From CBDFHB01 sp965250115 (GTDB lineage: Bacteria; Acidobacteriota; Vicinamibacteria; Marinacidobacterales; SMYC01), in the NCBI GenBank assembly GCA_965250115.1, contig CBDFNJ010000002.1, positions 1,984,001 through 2,048,000 of the forward strand: a stretch of 64,000 nt of DNA. The letters are read 5' to 3'. Below, one piece after another: positions 35,865-45,364 of the stretch. The translations under genes and the position numbers were made by a program. Position 1 is the stretch's first letter; every line of letters starts with the position of its first letter. The notes under the pieces were generated by a model. The model worked only from the letters and a program-made list of their open reading frames with translations, had not been told where the DNA came from and searched no databases.

Positions 35865-37559
35865 GTGGACCGAATCTTCCTCCGCCAGCTCGTGCACGAG
35901 CTCGCGCCGCTCGTCGAGGGACAGAGAATTCGAACCGTCGGGGCCGACCCGGAACGCCGTAATCTCGAGCTGACCACGAGCTCGAGCCAGCGCCACGCCC
36001 TGATCGTGAGCCTGATTCCTGACGCCTCCGGCATCTTTCGAGGGCGGTTGCCGAGTAGTGGAAGCCCGCCACCAAGATTGAAGAAGCCGCTCGTCGGAAG
36101 CCGGGTCGTCGCACTCGGCATCGCTCCCAGCGATCGCGTGATCACCTTGAAGCTCGAGCAAACACGTCTCAGCGGGCGGAGAGTCGAGCTCGAGCTCAGA
36201 CTCGAGGTCTTGGCCACCCGAACCGATCTCTATCTCCTCGATGCGAGCGGGGTCGTTCTCGAGGCGCTGTCTTCCACGCGCCCGCGGATCGGCGTAGGCG
36301 AGAACCACGTCGCGCTCCCGCCGCCTCCGGGAGCCAACACGATGGCAGAGAGCCCCGGCGTCTTTCGAGGGCGTCTTCCCGCGGGAGACTCTTTCACGAG
36401 ATCTGAATTGCTCTTTGCGAGCGGGATGAGCCCACTGCTCGTGGACGAGATGCGGGCCCTCATCGACGCGGGCCGGACTCCGGCAGAGGCTTTCCTGTCG
36501 GTGTCCGCGAGGCTTGACGAAACAGCGCCGGTCTTGTACGTCCGACCTCGCTCCGGGGCCGGAGGCAAGCCTGCGGTGCTGGCTCCCGTAACCCTCGAGA
36601 TTTTTTCCGGTTGGGAAGCCCGTCGGTTTGGAAGTTTCGAAGAGGCTTTGACCGAAAGTTTCGAGCTCGTAAGAACGTCGCGAAGCATGGATGCCGCGTT
36701 CCAGCGCCTCGACTCCGCGCTCAGGCGCGCGCTCGAGAAGGCGCGAAAGCTTCAGTCTAAATTGGGCACGCAGCTGAGCTCGCTCGCCGAACCAAGCGAG
36801 CTCCGAAGACGAGGCGAGCGCATTCTAGCCGGGCTGAGGAGCGTGACGCCGCTGCCGGACGGATGGGCGGAGCTACCGGACCCCTTCGACGTCGAAGGCC
36901 GGACGGTCAGAGTGCGCGTCGACCCTCGCTTGAGCTTGACAGCGAATGCGGCGCGCTACTTCCGCCGGTCGCGCAAGGCCGAACGGACGGCACGAAAGGT
37001 TTCGGAGCGCCTTTCGCGTCTGACAGATGAGATCGATTACCTGGAGGGTCTCGCGATGGGGCTTCGGGACGCCCGCTCGCTCGCTGAGATGGAGGCCTTG
37101 ACGGTGGAGGCCGCCGAGCGCGGACTCGTGCCGAATGCAAGGTTCGAGAAAAAAGCTCGCCGGCGCGGCAAGGAACAGCGGTTACCTCCAAGACGTTTCG
37201 TGACGCCTGGTGGCAACGTCGTTCTCGTGGGCCGTTCCGGCCGTTCGAATGACGAGCTCACGTTTCGCCACGCCGGTCCGGCGGACCTGTGGTTTCATGT
37301 GTCCGGAAGCCCCGGCTCTCATGTCGTCCTCAAACACGCCGAGAGTGGCGAGCCAGACGAGTCCGAGATGAGGTGGGCGGCGGCGCTCGCGGCTTACTTC
37401 AGCAAGAGAAGGAGAGATGCCCACGTGGACGTGATGGTGACGGAGAGACGGTACGTACACAAAGTGAAGGGCGGGCCGCCGGGACTCGTTCGTGTGAGCC
37501 AGTCGCGAACCCTGCGCGTCAGCCCCGCGAAGCAGCCGGACGAGGAGCGACGCGAATGA
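35865..37559 (+). CDS. rqcH: NFACT-family protein RqcH-like
   Basis: The 564-residue protein has the NFACT-N (fibronectin-binding A-like) domain (about 1-300), a coiled-coil/HhH middle (280-430), and the C-terminal NFACT-R domain with GRSGRSNDELTFRHAGPADL, WFHVSGSPGSHVVLKH and VTERRYVHKVKGGPPGLV. Bacterial RqcH binds obstructed 50S subunits and adds C-terminal alanine tails for proteolysis. The start is GTG at 35865; the ATG of cinA overlaps its stop by four bases. The N-terminal half looks divergent. Confidence 0.88.
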   Translation: MDRIFLRQLVHELAPLVEGQRIRTVGADPERRNLELTTSSSQRHALIVSLIPDASGIFRGRLPSSGSPPPRLKKPLVGSRVVALGIAPSDRVITLKLEQTRLSGRRVELELRLEVLATRTDLYLLDASGVVLEALSSTRPRIGVGENHVALPPPPGANTMAESPGVFRGRLPAGDSFTRSELLFASGMSPLLVDEMRALIDAGRTPAEAFLSVSARLDETAPVLYVRPRSGAGGKPAVLAPVTLEIFSGWEARRFGSFEEALTESFELVRTSRSMDAAFQRLDSALRRALEKARKLQSKLGTQLSSLAEPSELRRRGERILAGLRSVTPLPDGWAELPDPFDVEGRTVRVRVDPRLSLTANAARYFRRSRKAERTARKVSERLSRLTDEIDYLEGLAMGLRDARSLAEMEALTVEAAERGLVPNARFEKKARRRGKEQRLPPRRFVTPGGNVVLVGRSGRSNDELTFRHAGPADLWFHVSGSPGSHVVLKHAESGEPDESEMRWAAALAAYFSKRRRDAHVDVMVTERRYVHKVKGGPPGLVRVSQSRTLRVSPAKQPDEERRE

Positions 37560-38794
37560 ATGCGGCGATTCTGGCAGTCGGGAGCGAGCTCCTCGGGCCA
37601 GGAAGGATCGAGGGCCACTCCGCCTACTTGACGGACAAACTCGCGGAGCTTGGCATTCCCGTTGTTTTTCGCGGCGTTGTCGGCGACGACGTCTCCGATA
37701 TCGCGGAGGCGGTGCGACTCTCGCTCGGCCAGGCGAACCTCGTTCTCTTGACCGGTGGGCTCGGTCCGACCGCCGACGATCGGTCACGTGATGGCCTGTG
37801 CCAGGCGATTGGTCGGGCCATGCATCTCGACGAGGCGATCTTCGACGGGATTCGAACGCGCTTCGAGCGACGAGGACTTGCGATGCCCGACGTCAATCGA
37901 CGCCAAGCGATGGTACCCGAGGGGGCCGAAGTGCTGCCGAACCCCGTGGGTACGGCCCCAGCGCTCTGGATCGATGTGGGCGCGCAAACGATCGTTCTCT
38001 TGCCCGGCCCGCCGCCGGAGCTCCACGCTATTTGCGACGAGAGCGTCTGGCCACGGCTGCGGGCCGAGGGCGCCACCGTCTTCTATCGAACGCTGAAGCT
38101 CTCGGTCGTGGGACTTCCCGAATCATCCGTGGAACAGCGCGTCGGTTCCATCTATCAGGCCGTCGAGAATCCGGCCACGACCATCCTCGCTTCGGAGGGT
38201 CAGGTCGAGGTTCGCCTGACCGCCCACGGCACGACCGTCGCGGATGCGGAGCAGCGGAACGAGACGCTCGCTCTCGAGATTCGCGAAGCCCTCGGCGATC
38301 ACGTTTTCAGCGAGTGTGAGGCAAGCCTCGAGCAGGTCTTGGGCTCCCTTCTCTTGGCGGAGGGCAGGACGATCACCGTGGCAGAGTCGATTACCGGCGG
38401 CCTCCTCGGCCATCGTCTCACCGACGTCCCGGGATCGAGTCGTTACTTCGAGCAGGGCGTCATCACCTATAGCAACGAGGGCAAGCACTCGTTGCTAGGA
38501 GTCCCGATGGAACTTTTCGAGAGCTTCGGAGCCGTCAGCGAGGAGGTTGCCCGTGCGATGGCGGAGGGTGCGCGCGAGCGTTCCGGCAGCGACCTCGCCA
38601 TCTCGGTGACGGGTGTCGCAGGGCCGACGGGGGCTACCGAGACGAAACCGGTGGGCCTTGTATTTGTCGGTCTCGCGAGCGAGCATGGAACCGAGGTCCA
38701 ACGGTTTCAGTTTCTCGGAAACCGACTACAGGTCAAACGCTGGACATCTCAAGCGGCCTTGAACATGGCTCGTCTCCATCTTCTACGCGGATGA
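37556..38794 (+). CDS. cinA: CinA family protein (competence/damage-inducible; PncC domain)
   Basis: The 412-residue protein has an N-terminal MoeA/MoaB-like domain (ILAVGSELLGPGRIEGHSAY, LTGGLGPTADDRSRD) and a C-terminal nicotinamide-nucleotide amidase domain (TVAESITGGLLGHRLTDVPG near 282, TGVAGPTGATETKPVG near 362). CinA acts as ADP-ribose pyrophosphatase and/or NMN deamidase in pyridine nucleotide recycling. The ATG at 37556 overlaps the rqcH stop (ATGA) and its own stop overlaps thpR (ATGA). cinA-thpR adjacency is common. Confidence 0.95.
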   Translation: MNAAILAVGSELLGPGRIEGHSAYLTDKLAELGIPVVFRGVVGDDVSDIAEAVRLSLGQANLVLLTGGLGPTADDRSRDGLCQAIGRAMHLDEAIFDGIRTRFERRGLAMPDVNRRQAMVPEGAEVLPNPVGTAPALWIDVGAQTIVLLPGPPPELHAICDESVWPRLRAEGATVFYRTLKLSVVGLPESSVEQRVGSIYQAVENPATTILASEGQVEVRLTAHGTTVADAEQRNETLALEIREALGDHVFSECEASLEQVLGSLLLAEGRTITVAESITGGLLGHRLTDVPGSSRYFEQGVITYSNEGKHSLLGVPMELFESFGAVSEEVARAMAEGARERSGSDLAISVTGVAGPTGATETKPVGLVFVGLASEHGTEVQRFQFLGNRLQVKRWTSQAALNMARLHLLRG

Positions 38795-39360
38795 GGCTCT
38801 TTCTCGCCATCGAGCTGCCCCAAGAGGTGAAGGACCGCATCGACGAACTGCAGTCCGAGCTCCGTCCTCGGCTTTCCTCCGCCCGTTGGGTGCCTCCCTC
38901 GAACGTACACGTGACGCTTCGCTTCCTCGGGGAGACGAGTGCAGCAGTTGCCGACCGCCTTGGCGAACGCTTCGAGCGAGAGCTCATGAGTCAAGCGCCT
39001 TTCGTCCTGAAGTTTCGCGGCGCGGGTGCCTTCCCGAGCTCGGCACGTCCGCGGGTGCTCTGGGTCGGTATCGACGAGGCTCCCCAGGCGTTGTTCCGAC
39101 TTCAGAGCCTCGTCGAGGAAGCCGCCCGGGCCGAGGGTTTCCCTCGAGAAACGCGCTCGTTCGAACCCCATCTGACCATCGCTCGATTCCGTCACCCCGA
39201 TCCGGCACTCGCGAGCCTCCTCTCGACGATGGGGGAGACCAGTCTCGGGCAGATGACAGTCTCAGAGCTCGTGTGCGTCGAGAGCCGGCTGTCTCCGGCC
39301 GGGGCTTCCTATCGAGCCTTTGGGCGATTCGAAATAGCGAGAACAGCTGGTATAATATGA
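38791..39360 (+). CDS. thpR: RNA 2',3'-cyclic phosphodiesterase
   Basis: This 2H phosphoesterase, formerly called 2'-5' RNA ligase, opens 2',3'-cyclic phosphates. The 189-residue protein has both catalytic HxTx motifs, HVTL (40-43, in HVTLRFLGET) and HLTI (127-130, in FEPHLTIARF). It is coupled to cinA by an ATGA overlap. A promoter with a consensus -10 lies in its last codons for the downstream cyclase gene. Confidence 0.95.
   Translation: MRLFLAIELPQEVKDRIDELQSELRPRLSSARWVPPSNVHVTLRFLGETSAAVADRLGERFERELMSQAPFVLKFRGAGAFPSSARPRVLWVGIDEAPQALFRLQSLVEEAARAEGFPRETRSFEPHLTIARFRHPDPALASLLSTMGETSLGQMTVSELVCVESRLSPAGASYRAFGRFEIARTAGII
39328..39356 (+). promoter_or_regulatory. Extended -10 promoter for the cyclase/HD-GYP pair
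   Basis: TATAAT at 39351-39356 is a perfect -10 preceded by TGG (extended -10). A weak -35 (TTCGAA, 39328-39333) lies 17 bases upstream. The predicted start near 39363 leaves about 38 bases before the ATG at 39401. Confidence 0.55.
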
Positions 39361-39400
39361 AGTTACAGAAATCTTGTTCCATTTGACGGTCTCACCAGAA

Positions 39401-41002
39401 ATGTTCGAGTTAGCGTTCAACGAGGACGGGAGCGAGCACGTGATCCCGATCCATGCCGACGGCATCGTGCTCGGTCGATCGCCGGACTGTGACGTCGTGA
39501 TAAAGGATTTCGGCGTTTCGAGACGCCACGCCGAGGTCGTTATCGCCGGCGAGGATTGTCGGCTCGTCGATCTCGAGAGCAAGAACGGCACGCAGGTCAA
39601 CGGGGTTCGAGTGCTCGATGCGATCCTCAACGACGGCGATCAGATTCTTCTCGGGAAGTTTCTCGTCCAGTTTCGCAAGACCCTCGATGAGCAGGTCGTG
39701 CTCGACGAGGAGAAGCCGATGCTCGAGGAGGCCGGGACCGTCATCCGGAGCGTCGGCGAGCTTTCGAAACTGCTGCTCGAAGAAGGGAAACCTGACAAGC
39801 CCACAACGCGCGCAAAAGCCGTCGTTCCGGGCGGCCCCGACGACGGGTCGGGAGAGCTCATCAGCAAGACGAATCGCATTCTGCGCAGCTTGTCCGAGCT
39901 CGCGAAGGCCCTGATCTCGGCTCAGCCCGAGGAAGTCCCGGCCCGTGTCATGGATGCCGTTTTCGAGCATATCCCCGCCGACCGCGGTTTCTTGATGCTC
40001 TACGACGGAGACGGCAACTTGAAACCGCGAGTCGTACACCATCGCGATGGCAACGACGAGAAAATCACGATTAGCAAGACTATCGCCGACCGCGTGGTTC
40101 AGGATCGAGTCGCGATTCTCACATCGGACGCGCAGGTCGATCCTCGTTTCTCGACCGGGGACAGTATCCGCTTTCACGGCATCCGCTCCGCGATGTGCGC
40201 GCCGCTCTGGAAGGGAGATGACGTCATCGGGATCATTCACGTCGATAGCCCGATGCAGGCGAAGACTTTTACACCCGACGACCTGGAGCTCATCACCGCG
40301 CTATCCAACTACGCGGCGGTCGCCATCCATCAGGCCAATCTGAACAAGAAAGTTCAGGAAGAGAAAGTCGCGCGAGAGCGATTGACGAAATTTTTCTCTC
40401 CGTCCGTCGTCACGCGAATTCTCTCCGAGGGCGAGAAGGAAGTACAGGAGCTCAACGTATCCGTTCTCTTCGCCGACATCGTGGGCTTCACTCCGATGGC
40501 GGAGAGAATGGAAGCTCATGCAGTGGCGACGCTGCTGAACGAGTACTTCTCCCGAATGGAGGAGCCGATCTTCGAGCATGATGGCACGGTGGACAAGTTC
40601 ATCGGCGATTGCATCATGGCCGTTTTTGGCGCGCCCTATTCTCAGGAGGATCATGCGGAGCGCGCGGTCACAGTCGCCCTCGAGATGATGGGCCGGCTCC
40701 ACGAGCTCAACAAGGAGCGCGGCGGCGATCCGATCCAGATGCGGATGGGGATCAACAGCGGCAGCGCCGTCTCTGGCCCGATCGGCTCGAGCAAACGACG
40801 CGACTTCACCGTGCTCGGAGACACCGTGAACATCGCGTCCCGGATCGAATCCATGGTCGCCAAGGCGGGCGAGATTGTCATCGGCGAAAAAACCCACGAG
40901 CTCGTGGAAGGTAAGTTTGAAGTCAAGGACCTGGGAATCGTGGCGCTCAAGGGCAAGGAGAAAAGCGTTCGCCTCTACGAAGTGGTATTGGGGAAGACAT
41001 GA
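39401..41002 (+). CDS. FHA-GAF-adenylate/guanylate cyclase
   Basis: The product (533 residues from the ATG at 39401) has an N-terminal FHA domain (VLGRSPDCDVVIKDFGVSRR, SKNGTQVNGVRV), which binds phosphothreonine peptides. A GAF domain follows (about 165-320), then a class III nucleotide cyclase domain (about 355-500): VSVLFADIVGFTPMAERM with its metal-binding Asp, KFIGDCIMAVFG, and DFTVLGDTVNIASRIES. The substrate, ATP or GTP, cannot be set by eye. TTG codons at 39374 and 39383 could extend it by up to nine residues; no start has a good ribosome-binding site. The stop overlaps the HD-GYP gene by four bases, so cAMP/cGMP production and c-di-GMP breakdown were probably coordinated. Confidence 0.9.
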   Translation: MFELAFNEDGSEHVIPIHADGIVLGRSPDCDVVIKDFGVSRRHAEVVIAGEDCRLVDLESKNGTQVNGVRVLDAILNDGDQILLGKFLVQFRKTLDEQVVLDEEKPMLEEAGTVIRSVGELSKLLLEEGKPDKPTTRAKAVVPGGPDDGSGELISKTNRILRSLSELAKALISAQPEEVPARVMDAVFEHIPADRGFLMLYDGDGNLKPRVVHHRDGNDEKITISKTIADRVVQDRVAILTSDAQVDPRFSTGDSIRFHGIRSAMCAPLWKGDDVIGIIHVDSPMQAKTFTPDDLELITALSNYAAVAIHQANLNKKVQEEKVARERLTKFFSPSVVTRILSEGEKEVQELNVSVLFADIVGFTPMAERMEAHAVATLLNEYFSRMEEPIFEHDGTVDKFIGDCIMAVFGAPYSQEDHAERAVTVALEMMGRLHELNKERGGDPIQMRMGINSGSAVSGPIGSSKRRDFTVLGDTVNIASRIESMVAKAGEIVIGEKTHELVEGKFEVKDLGIVALKGKEKSVRLYEVVLGKT

Positions 41003-41559
41003 GGCCCACCACTCGTAACCGAGGTAGCGCTATGAAGGGGATAATCCCAGCGTCGACGAGGCGAATCAAACGCCGCGGCAAGATTCTCTATTCTCTCACC
41101 GCTGTGATGCTGGTCGCGGGCTTGCTGCCCTTGTTCTTGACGACAGGTTGGCTCGTCCGCCGCAACCGCGAGGCGCTCGAGACTTCTGAGAGACTTCTGT
41201 AGCTGGATCAGACGCGTTCGATCGCGCAGCAGGCACGACTCTACCTGCAGTCCATGCACGATCAGCTTCAGGCGATCGCGGAGACCTTCGAGATTGGCTC
41301 GGGTCCCCGCGAGGTACGGGCCCGCATCGAGAACGTCTCTCCCAAGGCGCTGGTGGATTTCATTCAGGAAGACCGCGTTCGCTCCATCACCGTATTCACT
41401 CGGGACCGACGATTCGTGAGCGCTGGTTACTCGCTCGACGACGAGGCGATCGAATCATCCTTGAGACAATCGCTCGTCGAGGGGCTCTCGGGCAAGGCCT
41501 GGGTCTCTCCTCCCCACGTTTCGGAGGACCTTCTCGACACAGTCGTCATCATCTCGGCG

Positions 41560-41567
41560 CCGGTTCG
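41560..41567. repeat. Left 8-bp target-site duplication of the IS256 element
   Basis: CCGGTTCG at 41560-41567 is repeated exactly at 43028-43035, directly outside the inverted repeats. Eight bases is the usual duplication for IS256-family elements. Confidence 0.9.
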
Positions 41568-43027
41568 GGGGATGTCCCGCCGGATGTTGAATTTGGGGTA
41601 GCGGCGGCTCCTTGGCCGGCCTAAGAATAGGTCTGCCAAACCAACCGTCTCCAGAGGGGGACAAGGAGCCACCATGCCAAGGAAATCAAAGAAGCCAGTA
41701 AGAAAGCAAACGCACTCGCCTACGGGCAAGGTAGTTGGCCAAGTCGGTCAGATACTGCTACCGATGATAGCTGGGATCGCGGCCACGAAGGCGGACCTGA
41801 CGGAATGGGTGTACGAGCAAGGACTGACCGCATTGCACCTACTCCTGAGAGAGGACGCGGAGAAGATCGCGGGGCCGAAGGGCAAGCACGAGAAGGAGCG
41901 AACTCATAACCACTGGGGGAGCACGGATGGGGAGCTGAGCTTCGGCGGTCGTCGAATCCAAGTGTCGCGACCTCGAGTTCGTTCGAAGTCGGGCGAGGAG
42001 GCGTCGCTTCCACACTTCGAAGCCTTCCGCGAAGAAGACCCGCTTCCGGAGCGAGTGCTGAACCAGATCTTGGTGGGGGTATCGACCCGAAATTACGAAT
42101 CGAGTCTGGACAAACCCTCGGCGAAGTTGAAGTCTCGTGGCACGAGCAAGAGTGCCGCCAGCCGTCACCTCGTGAGCCAGACGACTAAGAAGCTCGAGGA
42201 ATACCTATCTCGGAGGCTAGAGGAGTTCGAGCTTGCGGCACTAATGATGGATGGCCTTGAGGTGGCCGGACAGACCGTCGTCGTAACTCTCGGTATCACA
42301 ATAGATGGAACGAAGGTGCCCTTGGGTATATGGCTGGGCTCGACGGAGAACTCTCGGATGTGCACCGCGATGTTGCAGAACCTTCTCGAGCGGGGATTGC
42401 GGATCGACGAATCGATTCTCTGCGTAGTGGACGGAGGCAAAGGGATCCGCAAAGCACTCGTCGACGTTTTGGGGGATCTCGCGGTTATCCAAAGATGCCA
42501 GCTCCACAAACTCCGAAATCTACGCTCGTACCTTCCCAAGTCCCGTCAAGCCTACGTGCTCCAGACAATGAAGGAAGCGTACAAATGCAAGAGTGCCGAC
42601 AAGGCGCGCAAGCGACTTCAGGCATTGGTGTCGTGGCTCGAGCGAAACGGCTACGACGAAGCTGCCGGAAGCCTTCGCGAAGGGATGGAAGAGACCCTCA
42701 CGGTTGTGAAGCTCGCTCTACCCGAGTTACTTCGCAAATCTCTGGCCACGACAAACGCCATCGAGAATCTCAACGGCACCATCCGCAGAGTCTCGAGAAA
42801 CGTCAAGCGGTGGAAGAGTCCTTCCATGATTCGCCGATGGACCGCTCTCGGCGTCGTCACGGCGGAGAAAAAGTTTCACCGTATCAAAGGCTATCGCCAT
42901 ATGGGCGCTCTCGTTCACGCGCTTAGAAGCAAACAGAAATCTCTTGACAGCGATGAGGTTGCTGCCTAAGAGTATTCACAGGTGCCGCCGCTACCCGACC
43001 AAATTCAACAGCGGCCGGGACATCCCC
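41568..43027 (+). mobile_element. IS256-family insertion sequence inside the HD-GYP gene
   Basis: The element is 1460 bp. Its left end reads GGGGATGTCCCG and the reverse complement of its right end reads the same. The inverted repeats continue imperfectly for about 42-45 bp, sharing TGTTGAATTTGG and GTAGCGGCGGC, with three extra bases in the right arm. Exact 8-bp target duplications flank it. It contains one intact transposase gene. Confidence 0.95.
41674..42969 (+). CDS. IS256-family transposase
   Basis: The 431-residue protein is a mutator-type DDE transposase: ALMMDGLEVAGQTVVVTLGI (first Asp, about 190), CVVDGGKGIRKAL (second Asp, about 250) and TTNAIENLNGTIRRVSRNVK (Glu, about 365), with the QRCQLHKLRN motif typical of IS256 between them. 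The frame is complete, with GGGGGACAAGGAG just upstream of the ATG, so the element appears active or recently active. Confidence 0.95.
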   Translation: MPRKSKKPVRKQTHSPTGKVVGQVGQILLPMIAGIAATKADLTEWVYEQGLTALHLLLREDAEKIAGPKGKHEKERTHNHWGSTDGELSFGGRRIQVSRPRVRSKSGEEASLPHFEAFREEDPLPERVLNQILVGVSTRNYESSLDKPSAKLKSRGTSKSAASRHLVSQTTKKLEEYLSRRLEEFELAALMMDGLEVAGQTVVVTLGITIDGTKVPLGIWLGSTENSRMCTAMLQNLLERGLRIDESILCVVDGGKGIRKALVDVLGDLAVIQRCQLHKLRNLRSYLPKSRQAYVLQTMKEAYKCKSADKARKRLQALVSWLERNGYDEAAGSLREGMEETLTVVKLALPELLRKSLATTNAIENLNGTIRRVSRNVKRWKSPSMIRRWTALGVVTAEKKFHRIKGYRHMGALVHALRSKQKSLDSDEVAA

Positions 43028-43035
43028 CCGGTTCG
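43028..43035. repeat. Right 8-bp target-site duplication of the IS256 element
   Basis: CCGGTTCG at 43028-43035 matches 41560-41567 exactly. Reading resumes here in the HD-GYP gene frame (VRASYGG). Confidence 0.9.
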
Positions 43036-44565
43036 AGCCTCCTACGGCGGGGAAGGTGAGCCGACCGTCGCCGGCGTCGTTTCAGCCATGATCAGCTTGA
43101 AGCCCATCGAGGACATGGTGAAGCAAAAAGCTGACGAGCGCCGCAGTGTATTCGTCGTTGACGAGCAGGGCAGGCTTGTCACGCACTCGGATCCGGAGAC
43201 CCTCTACAAGGGAGTCGATCTCTCGACGACCGCGATCGTGAGGTCTTTCCAGGACTCGCGCGGACTCGCGAGCGGCTCGGAGAACTTCGAGCTCGTTCGA
43301 GACAACGAGCCCATGCAGATGCTCGGAACTTTTTTTCCGATCGGCGACAGGTCTTCGTCGGTTCCGTTCTTGAGGACTCTCGGTTGGGGCGCCATCGTGC
43401 AGGCGGAGCAAGACGCCGTGTTCTTCTCCGCGAGACAGATCGTAAAGAACAGTCTCCTGATCGCCATCCTGTCGGCTGGTCTCGCGGTCGTGCTCGCGGT
43501 GGTTTTTGCTGGTCGACTCTCGCAACCCATTGCGGCGCTCGCCGAAGGCGCTCGCCGGCTCGCTTCGGGCGACTTCTCACAGAACATCGAGGTCAAGAGC
43601 GGAAACGAGATCGGCGAGTTCGTCGAAACGTTTAACTTCATGGTCGAAGAGATCCGGCGCTTCATCGAGCGGCTCCGCAAGGCCGCCGAGGAGAACAAGC
43701 AGATGTTCATGGGGGCGGTGATGTTGCTCGCCGCCGCCATCGACGCCAAGGACCCCTATACCGCCGGTCACTCGGAGCGCGTGGCCCATTACTCGGCCAC
43801 CATCGCGAACATCCTACAGTTTCCCGAGGAGCAGGTCGAGACCATCCGGATATCAGCCCTGATGCACGATGTGGGGAAGATCGGCATTCAGGACAACATC
43901 CTCGGCAAGGCAGGTCCTCTCACGGACAAAGAATTTGAGATCATGAAGACCCATCCGACGAAGGGCGCGGACATCATGCAACACGTCCCGCAGCTCTCCG
44001 CCATGATCCCCGGCATCAAGTTCCATCACGAGAACGTCGACGGGACCGGTTATCCGGATGGGCTCAAGGGAGACGAGATTCCGCTTATCGCGAAAGTGGT
44101 GAGTGTCGCGGACACCTTCGATGCCATGACGACCAACCGGCCGTATCAGAAGGCAATGGAGATCACCTACGTCTTCACCCGAATGCGAAGCTTCATCGGA
44201 AAGAAGTTCGAGAAGCATCTCGTCGAGGCTCTCATCACGGCCTATGAGGAGGGTCTGATTCGGCCGAACATGAAGGTGCAGAGCGTCCTGAAGCCGTCCG
44301 AAGCCGCACCACCACCACCGCCTACTCCATCCGCCGAGCTTCCGGCGCCCGAGCTCTCGACGAGGCCCCAGGTCGAGGGCGCAGCCTCGCCGCCACCCGC
44401 ATCGCCGTTGCAGACCCACGCCCCGTCATCACCTCGAGCAGATGAGTCTCAGGAGGTCGGACCACCGCCTTCGCTCGCAAAAGGGTTGAACTAGACCGGG
44501 ACGGGTCTGGCGACAATCGGCCCACTTGCATTAAAATACAGGCCTCATAGTCAAGGAGGTCTCGA

Positions 44566-45342
44566 ATGGCTCGCGGGAAGACTGTTTCCGTACTCGGCCT
44601 GTCATTATCGATTTTCGTCGCGCTCGGCTCGCCCGCTGCCGCGACGCAAGAGGACTACGAGGATATCGAGGAGTCCGTTCGTGTCTTCAATCGCGCGAAA
44701 AGCCTTCACCAAGAGCGACAGTACGAAGGCGCCATCCGCGAGTACCGCGCGGCGCTCAAGCTCGACGATCAGAACCCTTTCATCCATAACTCCCTGGGGC
44801 TCGCCCTGGCCGCGGTCGGAGGCTTCGCGGAGTCTCTGAAGGCGTTTACCAAACCCGTCGAGCTCAACCCGGATTTGACGGACGCCTACAACAATATGGG
44901 GATGGTCTACGCGGAGATGGGGCAAAAGGACAAAGCCTTCAAGGCTTTCACCCGTGCCGTGCGCAACCCCAACTATCCGACGCCAGAAAAAGCTCTCTAC
45001 AACTTGGGCAACCTCTATCTGCAGGACGGCAACCTGGAGCTAGCTCTCATGCATTTCAAGCGTTCCGTCGAGCGACAAGAGAAATTCACCCTGGGATATC
45101 GAGGGCTCGGGAACGTCTATCTTCAGATGGGGGAGATCGACGAGGCCTATCTACAGTTCGGAAAAGCGCTCGAGATCGCCGATGATGACATGGAAAGCCT
45201 CTACCAGATGGCCCGCATCCACGAGCATCGTGGCCAGCTCGATCAGGCTCGGGAGCACTATCGGAAGGTCGTCGAGGTGGACCGCTTTTCCACCTTCGGC
45301 CAGCTCGCGATGAGCAGCCTCGACTCTCTCAAGGGCAGCTAG
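44566..45342 (+). CDS. Exported TPR protein
   Basis: The 258-residue protein has a signal peptide (cleavage near PAAATQ, about 27) followed by about six TPR units (REYRAALKLDDQNPFIHNSL, TDAYNNMGMVYAEMGQKDKA, ALYNLGNLYLQDGNLELAL, GYRGLGNVYLQMGEIDEAYL). This is the PilF/PilW-like arrangement of periplasmic or outer-membrane TPR scaffolds. AAGGAGGT precedes the ATG. It lies between the broken HD-GYP gene and ftsY; no specific partner is evident. Confidence 0.8.
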   Translation: MARGKTVSVLGLSLSIFVALGSPAAATQEDYEDIEESVRVFNRAKSLHQERQYEGAIREYRAALKLDDQNPFIHNSLGLALAAVGGFAESLKAFTKPVELNPDLTDAYNNMGMVYAEMGQKDKAFKAFTRAVRNPNYPTPEKALYNLGNLYLQDGNLELALMHFKRSVERQEKFTLGYRGLGNVYLQMGEIDEAYLQFGKALEIADDDMESLYQMARIHEHRGQLDQAREHYRKVVEVDRFSTFGQLAMSSLDSLKGS

Positions 45343-45364
45343 GGTTAACCGAGCTCGAGCGCCT

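Larger units (their letters stand above)
40999..44494 (+). pseudogene. Cache-HAMP-HD-GYP phosphodiesterase broken by an amber codon and an IS256 element
   Basis: The ATG at 40999 overlaps the cyclase stop (ATGA). A membrane helix (LTAVMLVAGLLPLFLTTGWL) and SERLL are followed by TAG at 41200-41202, after which the frame resumes (LDQTRSIAQQARLYLQSMHD) in a Cache-type sensor domain. An IS256 element interrupts at 41568. Deleting the element and one 8-base repeat joins ...VVIISAPVR to ASYGGEGEPTVAG in frame. The remainder gives a second helix, HAMP (GRLSQPIAALAEGARRLASG) and an HD-GYP domain (HDVGK; HHENVDGTGYPDG), which hydrolyses c-di-GMP, then a Pro-rich tail. The ancestral protein was about 675 residues. 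A 3' fragment (about 42944-44494) still encodes intact HAMP-HD-GYP and might be expressed. Confidence 0.9.

Noticed and set aside
44495..44565. Sigma54 promoter ahead of the exported TPR gene (TTGCA near 44526)
   Set aside because: No GG/GC pair with the required spacing precedes it; the match is only partial.
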